Positions 23,864-33,297 of a stretch of DNA of 39,781 nt are shown here, in pieces. The notes below the pieces were generated by a model. It saw only the letters and a program-made list of their open reading frames with translations, did no database searches and was not told the DNA's origin. The first letter of the stretch is position 1; each line of letters opens with the position of its first letter. The DNA is from Chromatiales bacterium (GTDB lineage: Bacteria > Pseudomonadota > Gammaproteobacteria > JAGRCI01): the NCBI GenBank assembly GCA_020445565.1, contig JAGRGI010000041.1, positions 1 through 39,781 of the forward strand, written 5' to 3'. Both the position numbers and the translations under genes were made by a program.

Positions 23864-26800
23864 TTAGTGATCTGCCGCGGCCGCGCCAGGAGCTTCTTGC
23901 ATACCCCGCTCACGGGCAACCTGCTCGACGCTCCTGTGAGCGCTGATGCAGCCCAGCGGAATCACCACCAGGGTCAACACCGTGGAGACCAGCACGCCGA
24001 ACACCAGGGCCACCGCCATACCCTGAAAAATGGGATCGGTAAGAATGACACCGGCACCGCCCACCAAGGCCAGGGCGGTAATCTGGATCGGCCGGGTGCG
24101 GGCCTTGCAGGAACGCAATACCGCCTCGCGCACCGCCACGCCCTTGCGGACCTCCTCAATGGCGAAGTCCACCAGCAGAATCGAGTTGCGCACGATGATA
24201 CCCGCCAGGGCGATGAAGCCGATCATGGAAGTGGCGGTAAATTCCGCACCACCAAACAGGGCGGCCCAAAGTAGATGACCTGGGACGATACCCAGCAGCG
24301 TAAGCGGAATCGGCGCCATAATGACCAGGGGCACGATGAAGTTGCCAAACAAGCCGACGACCAGCATGTAAATCAGAATCAGCGCCACACCGAAGGCCAC
24401 ACCCATATCGCGGAAGGTCTCGTAGGTGACGGTCCATTCGCCGCCCCACTCGAAGCCGGATTCGCCGTTGTCGGGCGGCGGACCGGTCATGGTTCCCGTT
24501 AGCATCACGCCATCCGGGGTCTTCATGGAGGGCGCCTGAAGGGCCTCCTCCACCTTCAACATCGGATAGATGGGAGCGCCCAGCCGCCCCACCGCATCGC
24601 CGACCACATATTCCAACGGGCGAAGATCCTTGTGATGGATAACCTCGTCCTGGGGAAATTTTACGAATCTGCCCAGTTCGGTCAGCGGTACGGACTCGCC
24701 CTGGGCATTGACGATGGGCAAATTTCCCAGTCGGTTGATGTCACTGCGCACGGACAAGGGCACCTCGATGACGATGAAGGTAGGCTCAAGACCGGTGCGA
24801 CCCTTTACATCGCCCAACTGATAGCCGCCCATGCTCATGTTCAGGTTGCGGATAATCGCGTCCACCGAAATTCCCCGACGCACGGCCTTCTCAGTGTCGA
24901 CCTCGAAACGCCAGACATCATGGGACGCCTGCATGTAGTTGTCCACGTCCGCCAGACCCTCGGTGTTTTCAAACACGCCGGTCATCATGGCGGCCACCTC
25001 GCGGCGGGTCTTGGCGTCGGGACCGTAGATTTCGGCCACCACGGACTGCATCACCGGCGGCCCCGGAGGCATTTCCGCCATGGTCAGGCGGGCGCCGACC
25101 TGTTTTGCGATGGGCAGCAGAAGTTCACGGGCCTCCAGGGCAATATCGTGGCTGGCCTTCTTGCGTTTGTTCTTGTGAATCAGTTGTACGTGAACCTCGC
25201 CCTGCCAAGGCTCGCTGCGTAGGTAGTAGTGTCGCACCATGCCGTTGAAATCGAAGGGTCGTGCCGTGCCTGCGTAGGTCTGCATGGCGGCCACTTCGGG
25301 GATCGAGCGCAGGGCCTCGGAGAGCTTGCGATTGAGATTCACCGTCTCCGCCAGGGCCGTGCCCTCGGGCAGGTCCACCACCACGGTGAATTCGCCCTTG
25401 TTGTCATAGGGCAGCATCTTCACCGGCACCCAGGTGGCGTAGAACATGAAACAGGAGAAGAAAAACGCGCCGATCAACCCCACCAGGAAAAGACGCCCGG
25501 CGAGCTTGTTTTCGATCAACGTGCCCAGCACGCGACGAAACAGGCGATCGTAGAACTCTTCCGACTTGTGCTCGTCGTGTTCCATTTTCTTGAGCTTTTC
25601 CATGGTCGGACGTATACGCATCGCCCACCAGGGGGTGAAGGCAAACGCGGCAAACAGGGAGATGATCATGGCCACCGAGCCCAGAATGGGAATCGGCGCC
25701 ATATACGGCCCCATCAGCCCGGAGACGAAGGCCATGGGCAAGAGCGCCGCCACCACGGTGAAAGTGGCCAGAATCGTGGGATTACCCACCTCGCGCACCG
25801 CGTCCACCGCGACTTCCGTGCTGTTGTTGCCCGCCATCAACCAGCGCCGATAGATGTTCTCCACCACCACGATGGCATCGTCGACGAGGATACCGATGGA
25901 GAAGATCAGTGCGAAGAGACTCACCCGATCGACAGTGAAACCCATGACGAATGCGGCAAACACGGTCATCAGGATGACCACGGGTATCACCACCGTCACC
26001 ACGATGGCCGGTTTCAAACCCAGGAAATACAGCACCAATACCGTCACCGCGCCGGTAGCGATAAACAGCTTGAAGATCAGATTGTTGACCTTTTCGTTGG
26101 CAGTCACGCCGTAATTGCGGGTCACTTCCACATTGACGCTGGCAGGTATGACGCGTCCCATCATGGAGTCCACCCGCTCCAGAATGGCATTCGCCACTTC
26201 CACACCGTTGGAACCCTTTTTCTTGGAGATGGCCACCGTGACCGCCTGGTCACCGTCCGCGCTGCGTTCGCGGCCAAACTCGTCCGCATAGCTGGGGCCG
26301 GTGAAATAGCTGACGTGCTGACGGGCCTCGCTGGGGCCACGAACCACCTTGGCCACATCACTCACGTAGACCGGCCGGCCTTGGTAGGTACCCACCACCA
26401 GCCTTTCCACGTCACGCGCGCTTTTGAGAAACCCGCCGGTGTAGACACGAAAATACTTGTTTGAGGTCTCGGTGGCACCGGTGCCCTGTTCGTTATTGGC
26501 AGTACGGATGGTGTTGGCAACCTGATCCAGCCCCAAACCGAACCCGGACAACAGCTCCGGGCGTATCTCCACCCGCACCTCGTCCGGCTGCCCGCCAACC
26601 ACGAAGCCGCGGCCGGTATTGGGTATCTGTTTGAAGTTTTGCAGCAGGTTCACGCCCAGGCGGCGCAGGCTGGAACCGTCCAACTGGTGGGACCACAGCG
26701 TCAAGGTGACCACGGGCACGTCATCGATACCATTGGGTTTCACCAAGGGCTGCTGCACGCCGGGCGGCATGGCATCTATGTTGGAGGCGATCTTGTCGTG

Positions 26801-27184
26801 CACCTTCACCAGGGACGGCCCGGTCTCCTCGCCCACCTTGAACCGCACGGTGACGATGCCCCGTTCCCGTTCACTGTAGGAATACACGTGCTTCACGCCA
26901 GGAATCTCGCTCATCACCCGCTCCAGCGGTTCGATGGCCAGAGAGGCCACCTCTGTCGCCGAGGCGCCGGGGTATTGCAGGAAAATGTCGATCAGGGGCA
27001 CTGAGATCTGCGGATCTTCCTGTCGCGGCGTGGCCAGCAGGCCGATGATGCCCATGGCAAGCATGGCCAGGAACAGCAGCGGCGAAAGCGGCGAGTGTAT
27101 GAAGGCTTTGGCGGTCTTGCCCGCCAGGCCCAGGTCCACGGACTCATCCGTCGGGGTCGGCGGATTGGGTTCTTTTTCTGCCAT
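23864..27184 (-). CDS. RND efflux transporter permease subunit (AcrB/HAE type)
   Basis: Inner-membrane proton-driven exporter of 1106 residues, somewhat longer than AcrB. Twelve membrane helices and two large periplasmic loops are laid out as in the family. TM4 carries FSIGILVDDAIVVVENIYRRW with the paired aspartates of the proton relay, as in the drug/organic substrate (HAE) branch rather than the heavy-metal branch. The opening QEDPQISVPLIDIFLQYPGASATEVA is typical. It lies 101 nt downstream of the adaptor gene, forming an operon. No outer-membrane channel gene follows; the TolC-like gene at 7147 could serve. The substrate is unknown. Confidence 0.93.
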   Translation of the reverse strand: MAEKEPNPPTPTDESVDLGLAGKTAKAFIHSPLSPLLFLAMLAMGIIGLLATPRQEDPQISVPLIDIFLQYPGASATEVASLAIEPLERVMSEIPGVKHVYSYSERERGIVTVRFKVGEETGPSLVKVHDKIASNIDAMPPGVQQPLVKPNGIDDVPVVTLTLWSHQLDGSSLRRLGVNLLQNFKQIPNTGRGFVVGGQPDEVRVEIRPELLSGFGLGLDQVANTIRTANNEQGTGATETSNKYFRVYTGGFLKSARDVERLVVGTYQGRPVYVSDVAKVVRGPSEARQHVSYFTGPSYADEFGRERSADGDQAVTVAISKKKGSNGVEVANAILERVDSMMGRVIPASVNVEVTRNYGVTANEKVNNLIFKLFIATGAVTVLVLYFLGLKPAIVVTVVIPVVILMTVFAAFVMGFTVDRVSLFALIFSIGILVDDAIVVVENIYRRWLMAGNNSTEVAVDAVREVGNPTILATFTVVAALLPMAFVSGLMGPYMAPIPILGSVAMIISLFAAFAFTPWWAMRIRPTMEKLKKMEHDEHKSEEFYDRLFRRVLGTLIENKLAGRLFLVGLIGAFFFSCFMFYATWVPVKMLPYDNKGEFTVVVDLPEGTALAETVNLNRKLSEALRSIPEVAAMQTYAGTARPFDFNGMVRHYYLRSEPWQGEVHVQLIHKNKRKKASHDIALEARELLLPIAKQVGARLTMAEMPPGPPVMQSVVAEIYGPDAKTRREVAAMMTGVFENTEGLADVDNYMQASHDVWRFEVDTEKAVRRGISVDAIIRNLNMSMGGYQLGDVKGRTGLEPTFIVIEVPLSVRSDINRLGNLPIVNAQGESVPLTELGRFVKFPQDEVIHHKDLRPLEYVVGDAVGRLGAPIYPMLKVEEALQAPSMKTPDGVMLTGTMTGPPPDNGESGFEWGGEWTVTYETFRDMGVAFGVALILIYMLVVGLFGNFIVPLVIMAPIPLTLLGIVPGHLLWAALFGGAEFTATSMIGFIALAGIIVRNSILLVDFAIEEVRKGVAVREAVLRSCKARTRPIQITALALVGGAGVILTDPIFQGMAVALVFGVLVSTVLTLVVIPLGCISAHRSVEQVARERGMQEAPGAAAADH

Positions 27185-27285
27185 GGTTATTTTTTCGATA
27201 TCGGGAGAGTTCAGTGAGCACCGTCAGCGAAGCCGACCGCGAAGAGGACTCCGTCGGATGGTACGCCGGATGAGAGCGAGCACCG

Positions 27286-28455
27286 CTACATGGGTGTGGG
27301 ATTGACCAGTTCGCCTGAGCCCATGCCCGGTCGCGGATTGACGACAACCCGCTCACCGCCGCGCAGACCCGAGAGGACTTCCACTTCGGTCTCGCTGACA
27401 GCATCGCCAACCCGGATGAGGCGCAACTCGGTGAGATTCTGCTCATTGAGCACGAACACCAGTGGCAAGCCGCCCTTCCAGACTACCGCGGCATCGGGAA
27501 CCACCATGCGGTTGCTGACCCTGGCAGTGGGATCCGGCACCGCCACTTCCGCATACATGCCGGCATCGGCATTTGTGCCCTTATGCAGGTTCAGCTTCAC
27601 GCGCACCGTATGGCGCTCGGTGTCCGCCACCGGGAAGATCCGATCGACGGTTACCGGAATCCAGTCGGCCGAGGAATCCAGGCGGGCATCCAGACGCATT
27701 CCCTCTGCCAGACCGGGGCGCAGACGCTGGGGTACGTCCAGCTGGATTTGCAGCTCCGAGGTGTCGGCAAAGTCGATCAGCGGTTGACCCGGCTGAACGG
27801 TGTCTCCAACCTCCACATACTTGTGGACGATGACACCACTGAAAGGCGCTTCGCTGACGCTGTCGCGCAGCTTGGCATCGATCTCCTTGATGGACGCCTG
27901 CGCCTGCAACAGGGAGCTGCGGGCCTGATCAACCTGGGTCTGACGGTTGACCACCTGGGCCTGACGTTCCGCGCCCGGCTGGCGCATGCCCATCATGCTC
28001 TGCATGGGGTTGAACATCATCTGATCCATCATCGAGGGCATACCCATGCCCCCCGGCGTATTCGAAGAGATACTCGGCGAAGCGATCTCCCGGTCCAATT
28101 GTACGCCGGCATTGCGCAGGGCAGACGCTGCGGCGGTCTCCTGAGACTGTGCCGCCGCCCGTTTGGCGAGCAGCTCGGCATCGTCGAGACGCAGCAACTG
28201 CGTACCGCCCTCAAAGCCATCGCCTTCTTTACCGGCGATGAACTCCACCCTCCCCGGCAACTGAGCCGCCAGGGTGACCGAGCGCGAGGCGATGACCGTG
28301 CCGCCAACCGATACGGTGGAGCGCGTCTTCTCTGCCTTGACGGTAAATACACCGACACGGGCAGCCCCCTCGGCCTGCGCCTGGACGGGGTAAAAACCGA
28401 TCCCCAGGATGCCTGCCAGCAAAGCGGGGATGAATCTATCTGTGCAAAGTGACAT
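27286..28455 (-). CDS. RND periplasmic adaptor (membrane fusion protein) with Met-rich hairpin tip
   Basis: Periplasmic adaptor linking the RND pump to an outer-membrane channel, 389 residues. A signal peptide (to about residue 28) is followed by a lipoyl half-motif, a helical hairpin (about residues 90-205), the second lipoyl half (APFSGVIVHKYVEVGDTVQPGQPL), a beta-barrel, and a C-terminal membrane-proximal domain. Inside the hairpin, residues 137-157 hold ten methionines in 21 positions; this is not part of the standard adaptor. The start at 28455 gives a good signal peptide with GGAA upstream; the in-frame start at 28551 adds an unlikely 32 residues. It is followed by the permease gene. 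Confidence 0.9.
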   Translation of the reverse strand: MSLCTDRFIPALLAGILGIGFYPVQAQAEGAARVGVFTVKAEKTRSTVSVGGTVIASRSVTLAAQLPGRVEFIAGKEGDGFEGGTQLLRLDDAELLAKRAAAQSQETAAASALRNAGVQLDREIASPSISSNTPGGMGMPSMMDQMMFNPMQSMMGMRQPGAERQAQVVNRQTQVDQARSSLLQAQASIKEIDAKLRDSVSEAPFSGVIVHKYVEVGDTVQPGQPLIDFADTSELQIQLDVPQRLRPGLAEGMRLDARLDSSADWIPVTVDRIFPVADTERHTVRVKLNLHKGTNADAGMYAEVAVPDPTARVSNRMVVPDAAVVWKGGLPLVFVLNEQNLTELRLIRVGDAVSETEVEVLSGLRGGERVVVNPRPGMGSGELVNPTPM

Positions 28456-28569
28456 AGGGAATTTCCGATCACTCGTTGAAGTCAGAAGGTCAGGGCCGGC
28501 AAACGATGACCAAACGCGTTTCGCATCGTAAACCGAAGTGTAGCCAGCCAATGGCCGGAATGCCGTAAA

Positions 28570-28905
28570 TTAACCTGAGTTAACGCCTTGGCTCGCCAGG
28601 ATGCGCAGAAACTCGTGGATGCCGAAATAGGCGATAAAGAATTCGAACATCACGCGCCAAGCCAACTCAAGCATCAGGACCAGACCACCGAATATCAGCC
28701 AAAAGCGCTTTCGGGTTCGCCGCTGCGCAAGACCCCTGAAGCCGTCGAACAAATACCGCATGGCCAGGCGACTGGAGGCCGGCAGGCGCTGCATTGCCTG
28801 CCAAACCAGCGCCGGCAGGGCAAACACACCCAGGTAGTAAAGCAGGAACAGGACATGGGGGGCCGCAAACCGTTCAAACGCCAAAAAATCCCAGATTGCA
28901 CCCAC
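28570..28905 (-). CDS. Small membrane protein, DUF4282-like
   Basis: 111 residues with two hydrophobic segments (about residues 17-38 and 67-90). The layout FLAFERFAAPHVLFLLYYLGVF and RVMFEFFIAYFGIHEFLRIL resembles small DUF4282 membrane proteins, which pair an FxxF...P start with an R...E...F-I-x-E tail. The function is unknown. It sits 114 nt upstream of the RND adaptor on the same strand and might be cotranscribed. The assignment is by pattern only. Confidence 0.55.
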   Translation of the reverse strand: MGAIWDFLAFERFAAPHVLFLLYYLGVFALPALVWQAMQRLPASSRLAMRYLFDGFRGLAQRRTRKRFWLIFGGLVLMLELAWRVMFEFFIAYFGIHEFLRILASQGVNSG

Positions 28906-29098
28906 GATCGAACGGCCACCCTACAATATGCTGTACTCCGTGAACCGGAGCCGAATGTGCAAAATGAGACTTGCCGCCACGCCAGCCTCAAACGACACAT
29001 CCAAAGATTCATGAGAACCGGAAAATCCTCCCCGATTGCCCCCAGGCCCAAAGGTTAGTCCATGATCGTTTTGAAGCAAGGCAGGTAAATCATCCACC

Positions 29099-29590
29099 AT
29101 GAGCCTCCCCAACGACACCACCCTCGCCGATCTGCGCCAGCGCTTCCCCAGGGCGGGAGAACTTCGCTGGATTGGCGTTCGACCGGCCCGCGGCCAAGTC
29201 ATGATCGAAGCGCCAAGCGCCCAGGTGCGCACCGGGCAAGGCATCGTGGGCGATCGTTACGGCGGCGGCCCCAACGGCAAACGCCAGATCAGCCTGATCC
29301 AATGGGAGCACTTGTCCGTGATCGCCGAACTGACCGGCCGGCCCGTGCCGCCAGCCCTGGTGCGGCGAAATCTCGCCGTATCGGGCATCAACCTCCAGGC
29401 ACTCAACGGCCTTCGCTTTCGCGTGGGCGAGGTGCTGCTGGAGGGCACCGGTCCCTGCCATCCCTGCTCAAGAATGGAACAGGCCCTGGGAACCGGCGGC
29501 TACAACGCCATGCGCGGCCACGGGGGCTTGGTGGCCAGAGTGATTGAAGGCGGCATCCTGCATATCGGTGACCCCGTCGTACCGTCCTGA
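29099..29590 (+). CDS. MOSC domain protein
   Basis: Cytosolic protein of 163 residues with a MOSC (molybdenum cofactor sulfurase C-terminal) fold. Markers are GIVGDRYGG near residue 48, QISLIQWEHL, RRNLAVSGINLQAL, and EGTGPCHPCSRME, which holds the family's conserved cysteine. MOSC proteins are proposed sulfur carriers and some take part in handling molybdenum cofactor or amidoxime-type substrates; the exact role here is not clear. The C-terminal GHGGLVARVIEGGILHIGD is typical. It leads a plus-strand run that continues with two cytochrome genes, 62 nt upstream of cytochrome c'. Confidence 0.85.
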   Translation: MSLPNDTTLADLRQRFPRAGELRWIGVRPARGQVMIEAPSAQVRTGQGIVGDRYGGGPNGKRQISLIQWEHLSVIAELTGRPVPPALVRRNLAVSGINLQALNGLRFRVGEVLLEGTGPCHPCSRMEQALGTGGYNAMRGHGGLVARVIEGGILHIGDPVVPS

Positions 29591-29652
29591 AGCGGTACCC
29601 ATCCATGTACTATGCTTTCCTTCCCGCCCTGCCACCCGTTCGGAGAAGAGCC

Positions 29653-30105
29653 ATGAGCGCAAAAAAGCTGGCGCGCATCCTGATCGTATTGCTGTTCATT
29701 GGCGCCAGTGGCACGCTGGCGGAGGATGCTGAAAACTTCATCAAATACCGCCAGGACTACATGGAAGCCATCGGCGGGCACGCAGGATCGGCCGGCCGCA
29801 TCATGCGCGGCAAGGTGTCGCCCAAAGGCCATCTGCTTATGCACGCGCGAGCACTGAAGGATCTGGCCGACGGCGTCGACATGCTGTTTCCCCAAGGCTC
29901 AGACTTCGGCGAGACCCGCGCCAAAGAGGAGGTCTGGTCCGACAGCGTCGGTTTCGACCAGGCAGTGAAGGAGTACCAGAACAGCGCCGCCAGCTTCGTG
30001 CAGGCGCTGGAAAGGGGTAACGACAAAGCGGCCAAGGAGGCATTTGAGGGTATCCGCGACGCCTGCAAAGGTTGCCACAAGAAATACCGCGCCAAAAAGG
30101 AATGA
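29653..30105 (+). CDS. Cytochrome c'-type monohaem protein
   Basis: Periplasmic class II cytochrome of 150 residues. A Sec signal (to about residue 23) precedes four-helix-bundle sequence. The single haem site is near the C terminus, C138-K-G-C141-H142-K-K-Y-R, the class II position. Cytochromes c' bind NO and CO and protect against nitrosative stress or act in electron transfer. The residue that would be the axial ligand or distal residue cannot be fixed by eye. The start at 29653 has GGAGAAGAG upstream; a longer in-frame start at 29605 is rejected. Its stop overlaps the next ATG (ATGA), so the two cytochromes are translationally coupled. Confidence 0.9.
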   Translation: MSAKKLARILIVLLFIGASGTLAEDAENFIKYRQDYMEAIGGHAGSAGRIMRGKVSPKGHLLMHARALKDLADGVDMLFPQGSDFGETRAKEEVWSDSVGFDQAVKEYQNSAASFVQALERGNDKAAKEAFEGIRDACKGCHKKYRAKKE

Positions 30106-30965
30106 GCCGTCGCTATCTTTTTCTCCTGTTTGGGTTGATGGCCGGTAGCGTCTTGGCCGACGAAGCCGTGGAACGTGGCGACTACCTGTTTCGCGCCGCG
30201 GGTTGCGCAAACTGCCACACGGACGCCGACAATAACGGCCCCGAATTGGCGGGTGGCAGGGCACTGAAAACCGGTTTCGGCACCTTCTACGCCCCCAATA
30301 TCACCCCCGACGCCGAAACCGGCATCGGCGGCTGGATGGCAGAAGACTTTCAGCGGGCGCTTCGCCACGGCGAATCCCCGGCAGGGGATGCCTACTATCC
30401 CGCCTTCCCCTACCCCGCCTATACCCAACTGACCGACACCGATATCGCCGGCCTGTGGCGCTATCTTCAGTCGGTACCGGCGATACGACACCTCAACCGC
30501 CCCCACGATCTGCCCTGGTATCTTTCGTTTCGGTTCACGGCCAGAATCTGGCAATGGCTGTTCTTCGACGCTGGCGAGTTTCGCCCCAATGAAACGCGCG
30601 ACCAACAATGGAATCGCGGCGCCTATCTGGCCAAGGCCGTCGCCCACTGTCCCGAGTGCCATACCCCCCGTGGCCGACTCGGCGCACTCGACACCGATCG
30701 CTGGATGGCAGGCACCAAAAACGGCCCGGAAGGGGAAGCCGTGCCCAATATCACCACGGATCGCGATGCCGGAATCGGCGAGTGGGACGAGGAAGACCTG
30801 ACCTGGTTCCTGGAGTCGGGAGAGATTCCCGGCGGTGACTACACCGGCGGCTTGATGACCGAGGTCGTCGACAATGGAACGGCAAAACTGACATCGCAAG
30901 ATCGGGCCGCGCTGGCGAATTACCTGCTTTCTCTACCACCGATAGCAACGAAAAAAAGCGAATAG
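30102..30965 (+). CDS. Dihaem cytochrome c
   Basis: Periplasmic dihaem cytochrome, 287 residues. A signal peptide (to about residue 19) is followed by two cytochrome c domains with CANCH (C35, C38, H39) and CPECH. Both domains carry the PNIT-D-TGIG-W pattern (APNITPDAETGIGGW and VPNITTDRDAGIGEW) found in cytochrome subunits of membrane dehydrogenases such as those of alcohol or gluconate dehydrogenases. No dehydrogenase partner is adjacent. The gene is translationally coupled to cytochrome c' upstream, and the pair may work as an electron shuttle. No membrane anchor is seen at the C terminus. Confidence 0.88.
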   Translation: MSRRYLFLLFGLMAGSVLADEAVERGDYLFRAAGCANCHTDADNNGPELAGGRALKTGFGTFYAPNITPDAETGIGGWMAEDFQRALRHGESPAGDAYYPAFPYPAYTQLTDTDIAGLWRYLQSVPAIRHLNRPHDLPWYLSFRFTARIWQWLFFDAGEFRPNETRDQQWNRGAYLAKAVAHCPECHTPRGRLGALDTDRWMAGTKNGPEGEAVPNITTDRDAGIGEWDEEDLTWFLESGEIPGGDYTGGLMTEVVDNGTAKLTSQDRAALANYLLSLPPIATKKSE

Positions 30966-31142
30966 TATTCATACGAAATTTCCGAACATCCGCGGGAGCC
31001 GGGCAATGACATCAAACCGGCGGCTTCCTGCGCAGTTGGGAACTGCAAGGCAATGACTCGGTCGCCCCCCATACAGCATGGGCGGCCGGTAAAGTCCCTC
31101 CCCCCTCGGCCGCTATAGGACGCATTCGCCCCGATTCCAGGT

Positions 31143-31733
31143 ATGCAGCGGATGAAACGCCGTTCGATACTGCTGAGCACGGTGGTGCTGGCCTGGCTGG
31201 CCGGCATGGCGGCCGCATTCTCCTGGAGCCTGGAAAACCGCATGCGGAGCTTCGCCGACGGTGAGCAGCTCCTGATTTACACAGACGCACTCAACCAGGA
31301 AGTGAGCACCGACATCGCCAGCCCTGAGAATCTTGCCACGTTGATTCATTACCGGGACGCGGCGTGCGGTTGCAGCCTGCCAAATGACGAACACGTCGTC
31401 CGAATTGCCGAAAAGTATGCCCGGAAGAGTATTCGCTTCGTGCTCGTTGAGGCGTCCGTGGACGGCTCACCCTGGACGGTGCGGGTACCCTGGAGCAAAA
31501 CCTTGACCCCGTCCACGGCCGGTCTGCCCAAGGTGCCGAGCACCCCGGCGGCCGTCGTGGTCGACCGGCACGGCCGAGTGGCCTACTTCGGACCCTACAG
31601 CGAAGGCGTCGGCTGCTTCACAGGGGGCGGACGCTTCGTGGAGGACACCCTGGAGCATCTGCTGGCCGGCGAACCGGTTCAGCGAGCCAACCTGTTTGCC
31701 AGCGGATGCTACTGCCGTTCGGCAGACGGCTGA
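31143..31733 (+). CDS. Thioredoxin-fold-like protein, DUF6436 type
   Basis: 196 residues with an N-terminal hydrophobic helix (about residues 8-26) acting as signal or anchor, so probably periplasmic. The core has [15 protein letters not shown], a cysteine cluster [15 protein letters not shown] near residue 74, and a thioredoxin-like end [29 protein letters not shown] associate this pattern with DUF6436. The CxC motif is not a standard CxxC active site. It follows a 177-nt gap after the dihaem cytochrome in which I see no gene. A second start at 31152 is possible. The redox role is inference. Confidence 0.65.
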   Translation: MQRMKRRSILLSTVVLAWLAGMAAAFSWSLENRMRSFADGEQLLIYTDALNQEVSTDIASPENLATLIHYRDAACGCSLPNDEHVVRIAEKYARKSIRFVLVEASVDGSPWTVRVPWSKTLTPSTAGLPKVPSTPAAVVVDRHGRVAYFGPYSEGVGCFTGGGRFVEDTLEHLLAGEPVQRANLFASGCYCRSADG

Positions 31734-31794
31734 AAATGAACGAAACGAATGCACCGAAAGCCGGACTCAGACCAATACCGACGAGCCAAAAACC

Positions 31795-33297
31795 ATGAAT
31801 GAAACCACCGAAACCCGCCTGGCCGCCTATCGCAAGGCGGATAAATTGATGCTGGCGACCACCACCGTTGCGGTTCTGATCAGTTTCGGTCTGGCCAGTT
31901 GGTACGACACCTGGACCGAAGCCGCGATCATCGGGTTGCCGACATGGGCGGTGACCGCGTTGCTGACCTGGATGGCCCCAGGAGAGCGTATTACCCGTGT
32001 CACTTTCGGGCTGGGTTTCATGGTGTTGATGGCCCTGCAGATCCACCAGGCCCACGGCATGATCGAATTCCACTTTGGCATTTTTGTGCTGTTGGCTGTG
32101 CTGTTGTTCTACCGGGACATCTGGCCGATCCTCGCCGCGGCGGGGCTGATTGCTGTACACCACCTCACATTCGACTATTTGCAGTCTACGGGCTCCGCGG
32201 TCTGGGTGTTCGAGACCAGAAACGGGCTCGGCATCGTTCTGTTGCACGCCGCCTATGTGGTGGGCGAGACCGCCGTACTGGTCTACGTAGCGCGGGTGCT
32301 GGAGGCAGAGGCAAGGCAGGCGCACGCCCTGTTCGATACCTTGAACCACATCACCGAATCGGGGCAGATCAATCTCAGTCCCCGCGCCCCGGCCGGCAAG
32401 GGTGAAGACTCGCTGGCAGCCCGATTCAACGGATTTCTACAGTCCCTGGAGAATACGATCGACGTCACCCGCGACGCCTCGCAGCGTCTGTGCAGTTCCG
32501 CCGACAGACTGCACAAAATCACCGGAGAAACCGCCGAAGGCGTGGAGACGCAGAAGTACAGCAGCGCCCAGGTAGCCGGGTCCATGCAGGAGATGACCCG
32601 ATCCGCCGGAGACATCTCGGCGATTGCCCGCGAGGCGATGCAGGCGGCGCAAGACGCGGCGACCCGGGCCGGGGACGGCCAATCCGTGGTCGCCAACTCC
32701 CTGCGGGCCATCGAGGGACTCACCGAACGTATGCGCTCGGCGAGCGATTCGGTCGCTTCCTTGTCCGCCGACAGCCAGACCGTAGGCTCGGTGCTGGAAG
32801 TCATTCAATCCATCGCAGAACAAACCAACCTGCTGGCATTGAATGCCGCTATCGAAGCCGCCCGTGCCGGTGAACAAGGCAGGGGATTTGCCGTGGTGGC
32901 GGATGAGGTCCGCGCCCTGGCGAGCCGCACGCAGGAATCCACCGAAGAGATACGGGCCATCATCGAGCGATTGCAGGGGCGCGCCGGCCAGGTGGTTTCG
33001 GTGATCGGTCAAAGCAACGAGTTGGCATCCGAGGCCCATTCCCGCGTCCATGAGGCCGACCAACAGTTGGAGACGACCCTGAATGCGGTTAGCTCGGTAC
33101 GCTCGCTCAACGAACAGATCGCCTCCGCGACCCAGGAACAAAGCACCGCCGTGGCCGAGGTGAACGATAACATCAACCGCATCAGCGACATTGCATCCGA
33201 TGCCGCCACCGGCGCCCACGAAACCCGCAGCGCCGCGGTCCAGCTCTCCGATGCCGCCAAGACGCTGCAACAGGCGGTCTCCAATTTCAAGGCATAG
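31795..33297 (+). CDS. Methyl-accepting chemotaxis protein with His-rich membrane sensor
   Basis: Chemoreceptor of 500 residues lacking a large periplasmic domain. Residues about 20-160 form about five to six membrane helices that carry H84, H87, H93, H122, H123 and H151, some as HxxH and HH pairs. A short linker leads to the cytoplasmic signalling coil, with the hairpin motif [35 protein letters not shown] intact. No C-terminal CheR tether is seen. Membrane-embedded histidines suggest a metal, haem or redox cofactor and hence energy- or oxygen-sensing; I recall this sensor type from other gammaproteobacteria but cannot name it. The start at 31795 is chosen over 31696, which adds a charged leader. 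Its 3' end overlaps the convergent HAD gene by 11 nt. Confidence 0.9.
   Translation: MNETTETRLAAYRKADKLMLATTTVAVLISFGLASWYDTWTEAAIIGLPTWAVTALLTWMAPGERITRVTFGLGFMVLMALQIHQAHGMIEFHFGIFVLLAVLLFYRDIWPILAAAGLIAVHHLTFDYLQSTGSAVWVFETRNGLGIVLLHAAYVVGETAVLVYVARVLEAEARQAHALFDTLNHITESGQINLSPRAPAGKGEDSLAARFNGFLQSLENTIDVTRDASQRLCSSADRLHKITGETAEGVETQKYSSAQVAGSMQEMTRSAGDISAIAREAMQAAQDAATRAGDGQSVVANSLRAIEGLTERMRSASDSVASLSADSQTVGSVLEVIQSIAEQTNLLALNAAIEAARAGEQGRGFAVVADEVRALASRTQESTEEIRAIIERLQGRAGQVVSVIGQSNELASEAHSRVHEADQQLETTLNAVSSVRSLNEQIASATQEQSTAVAEVNDNINRISDIASDAATGAHETRSAAVQLSDAAKTLQQAVSNFKA

Noticed and set aside
25229..26464. Plus-strand ORF (411 residues) inside the RND permease gene
   Set aside because: Antisense shadow of a clear RND permease; His-rich translation is typical of reverse-frame artefacts.
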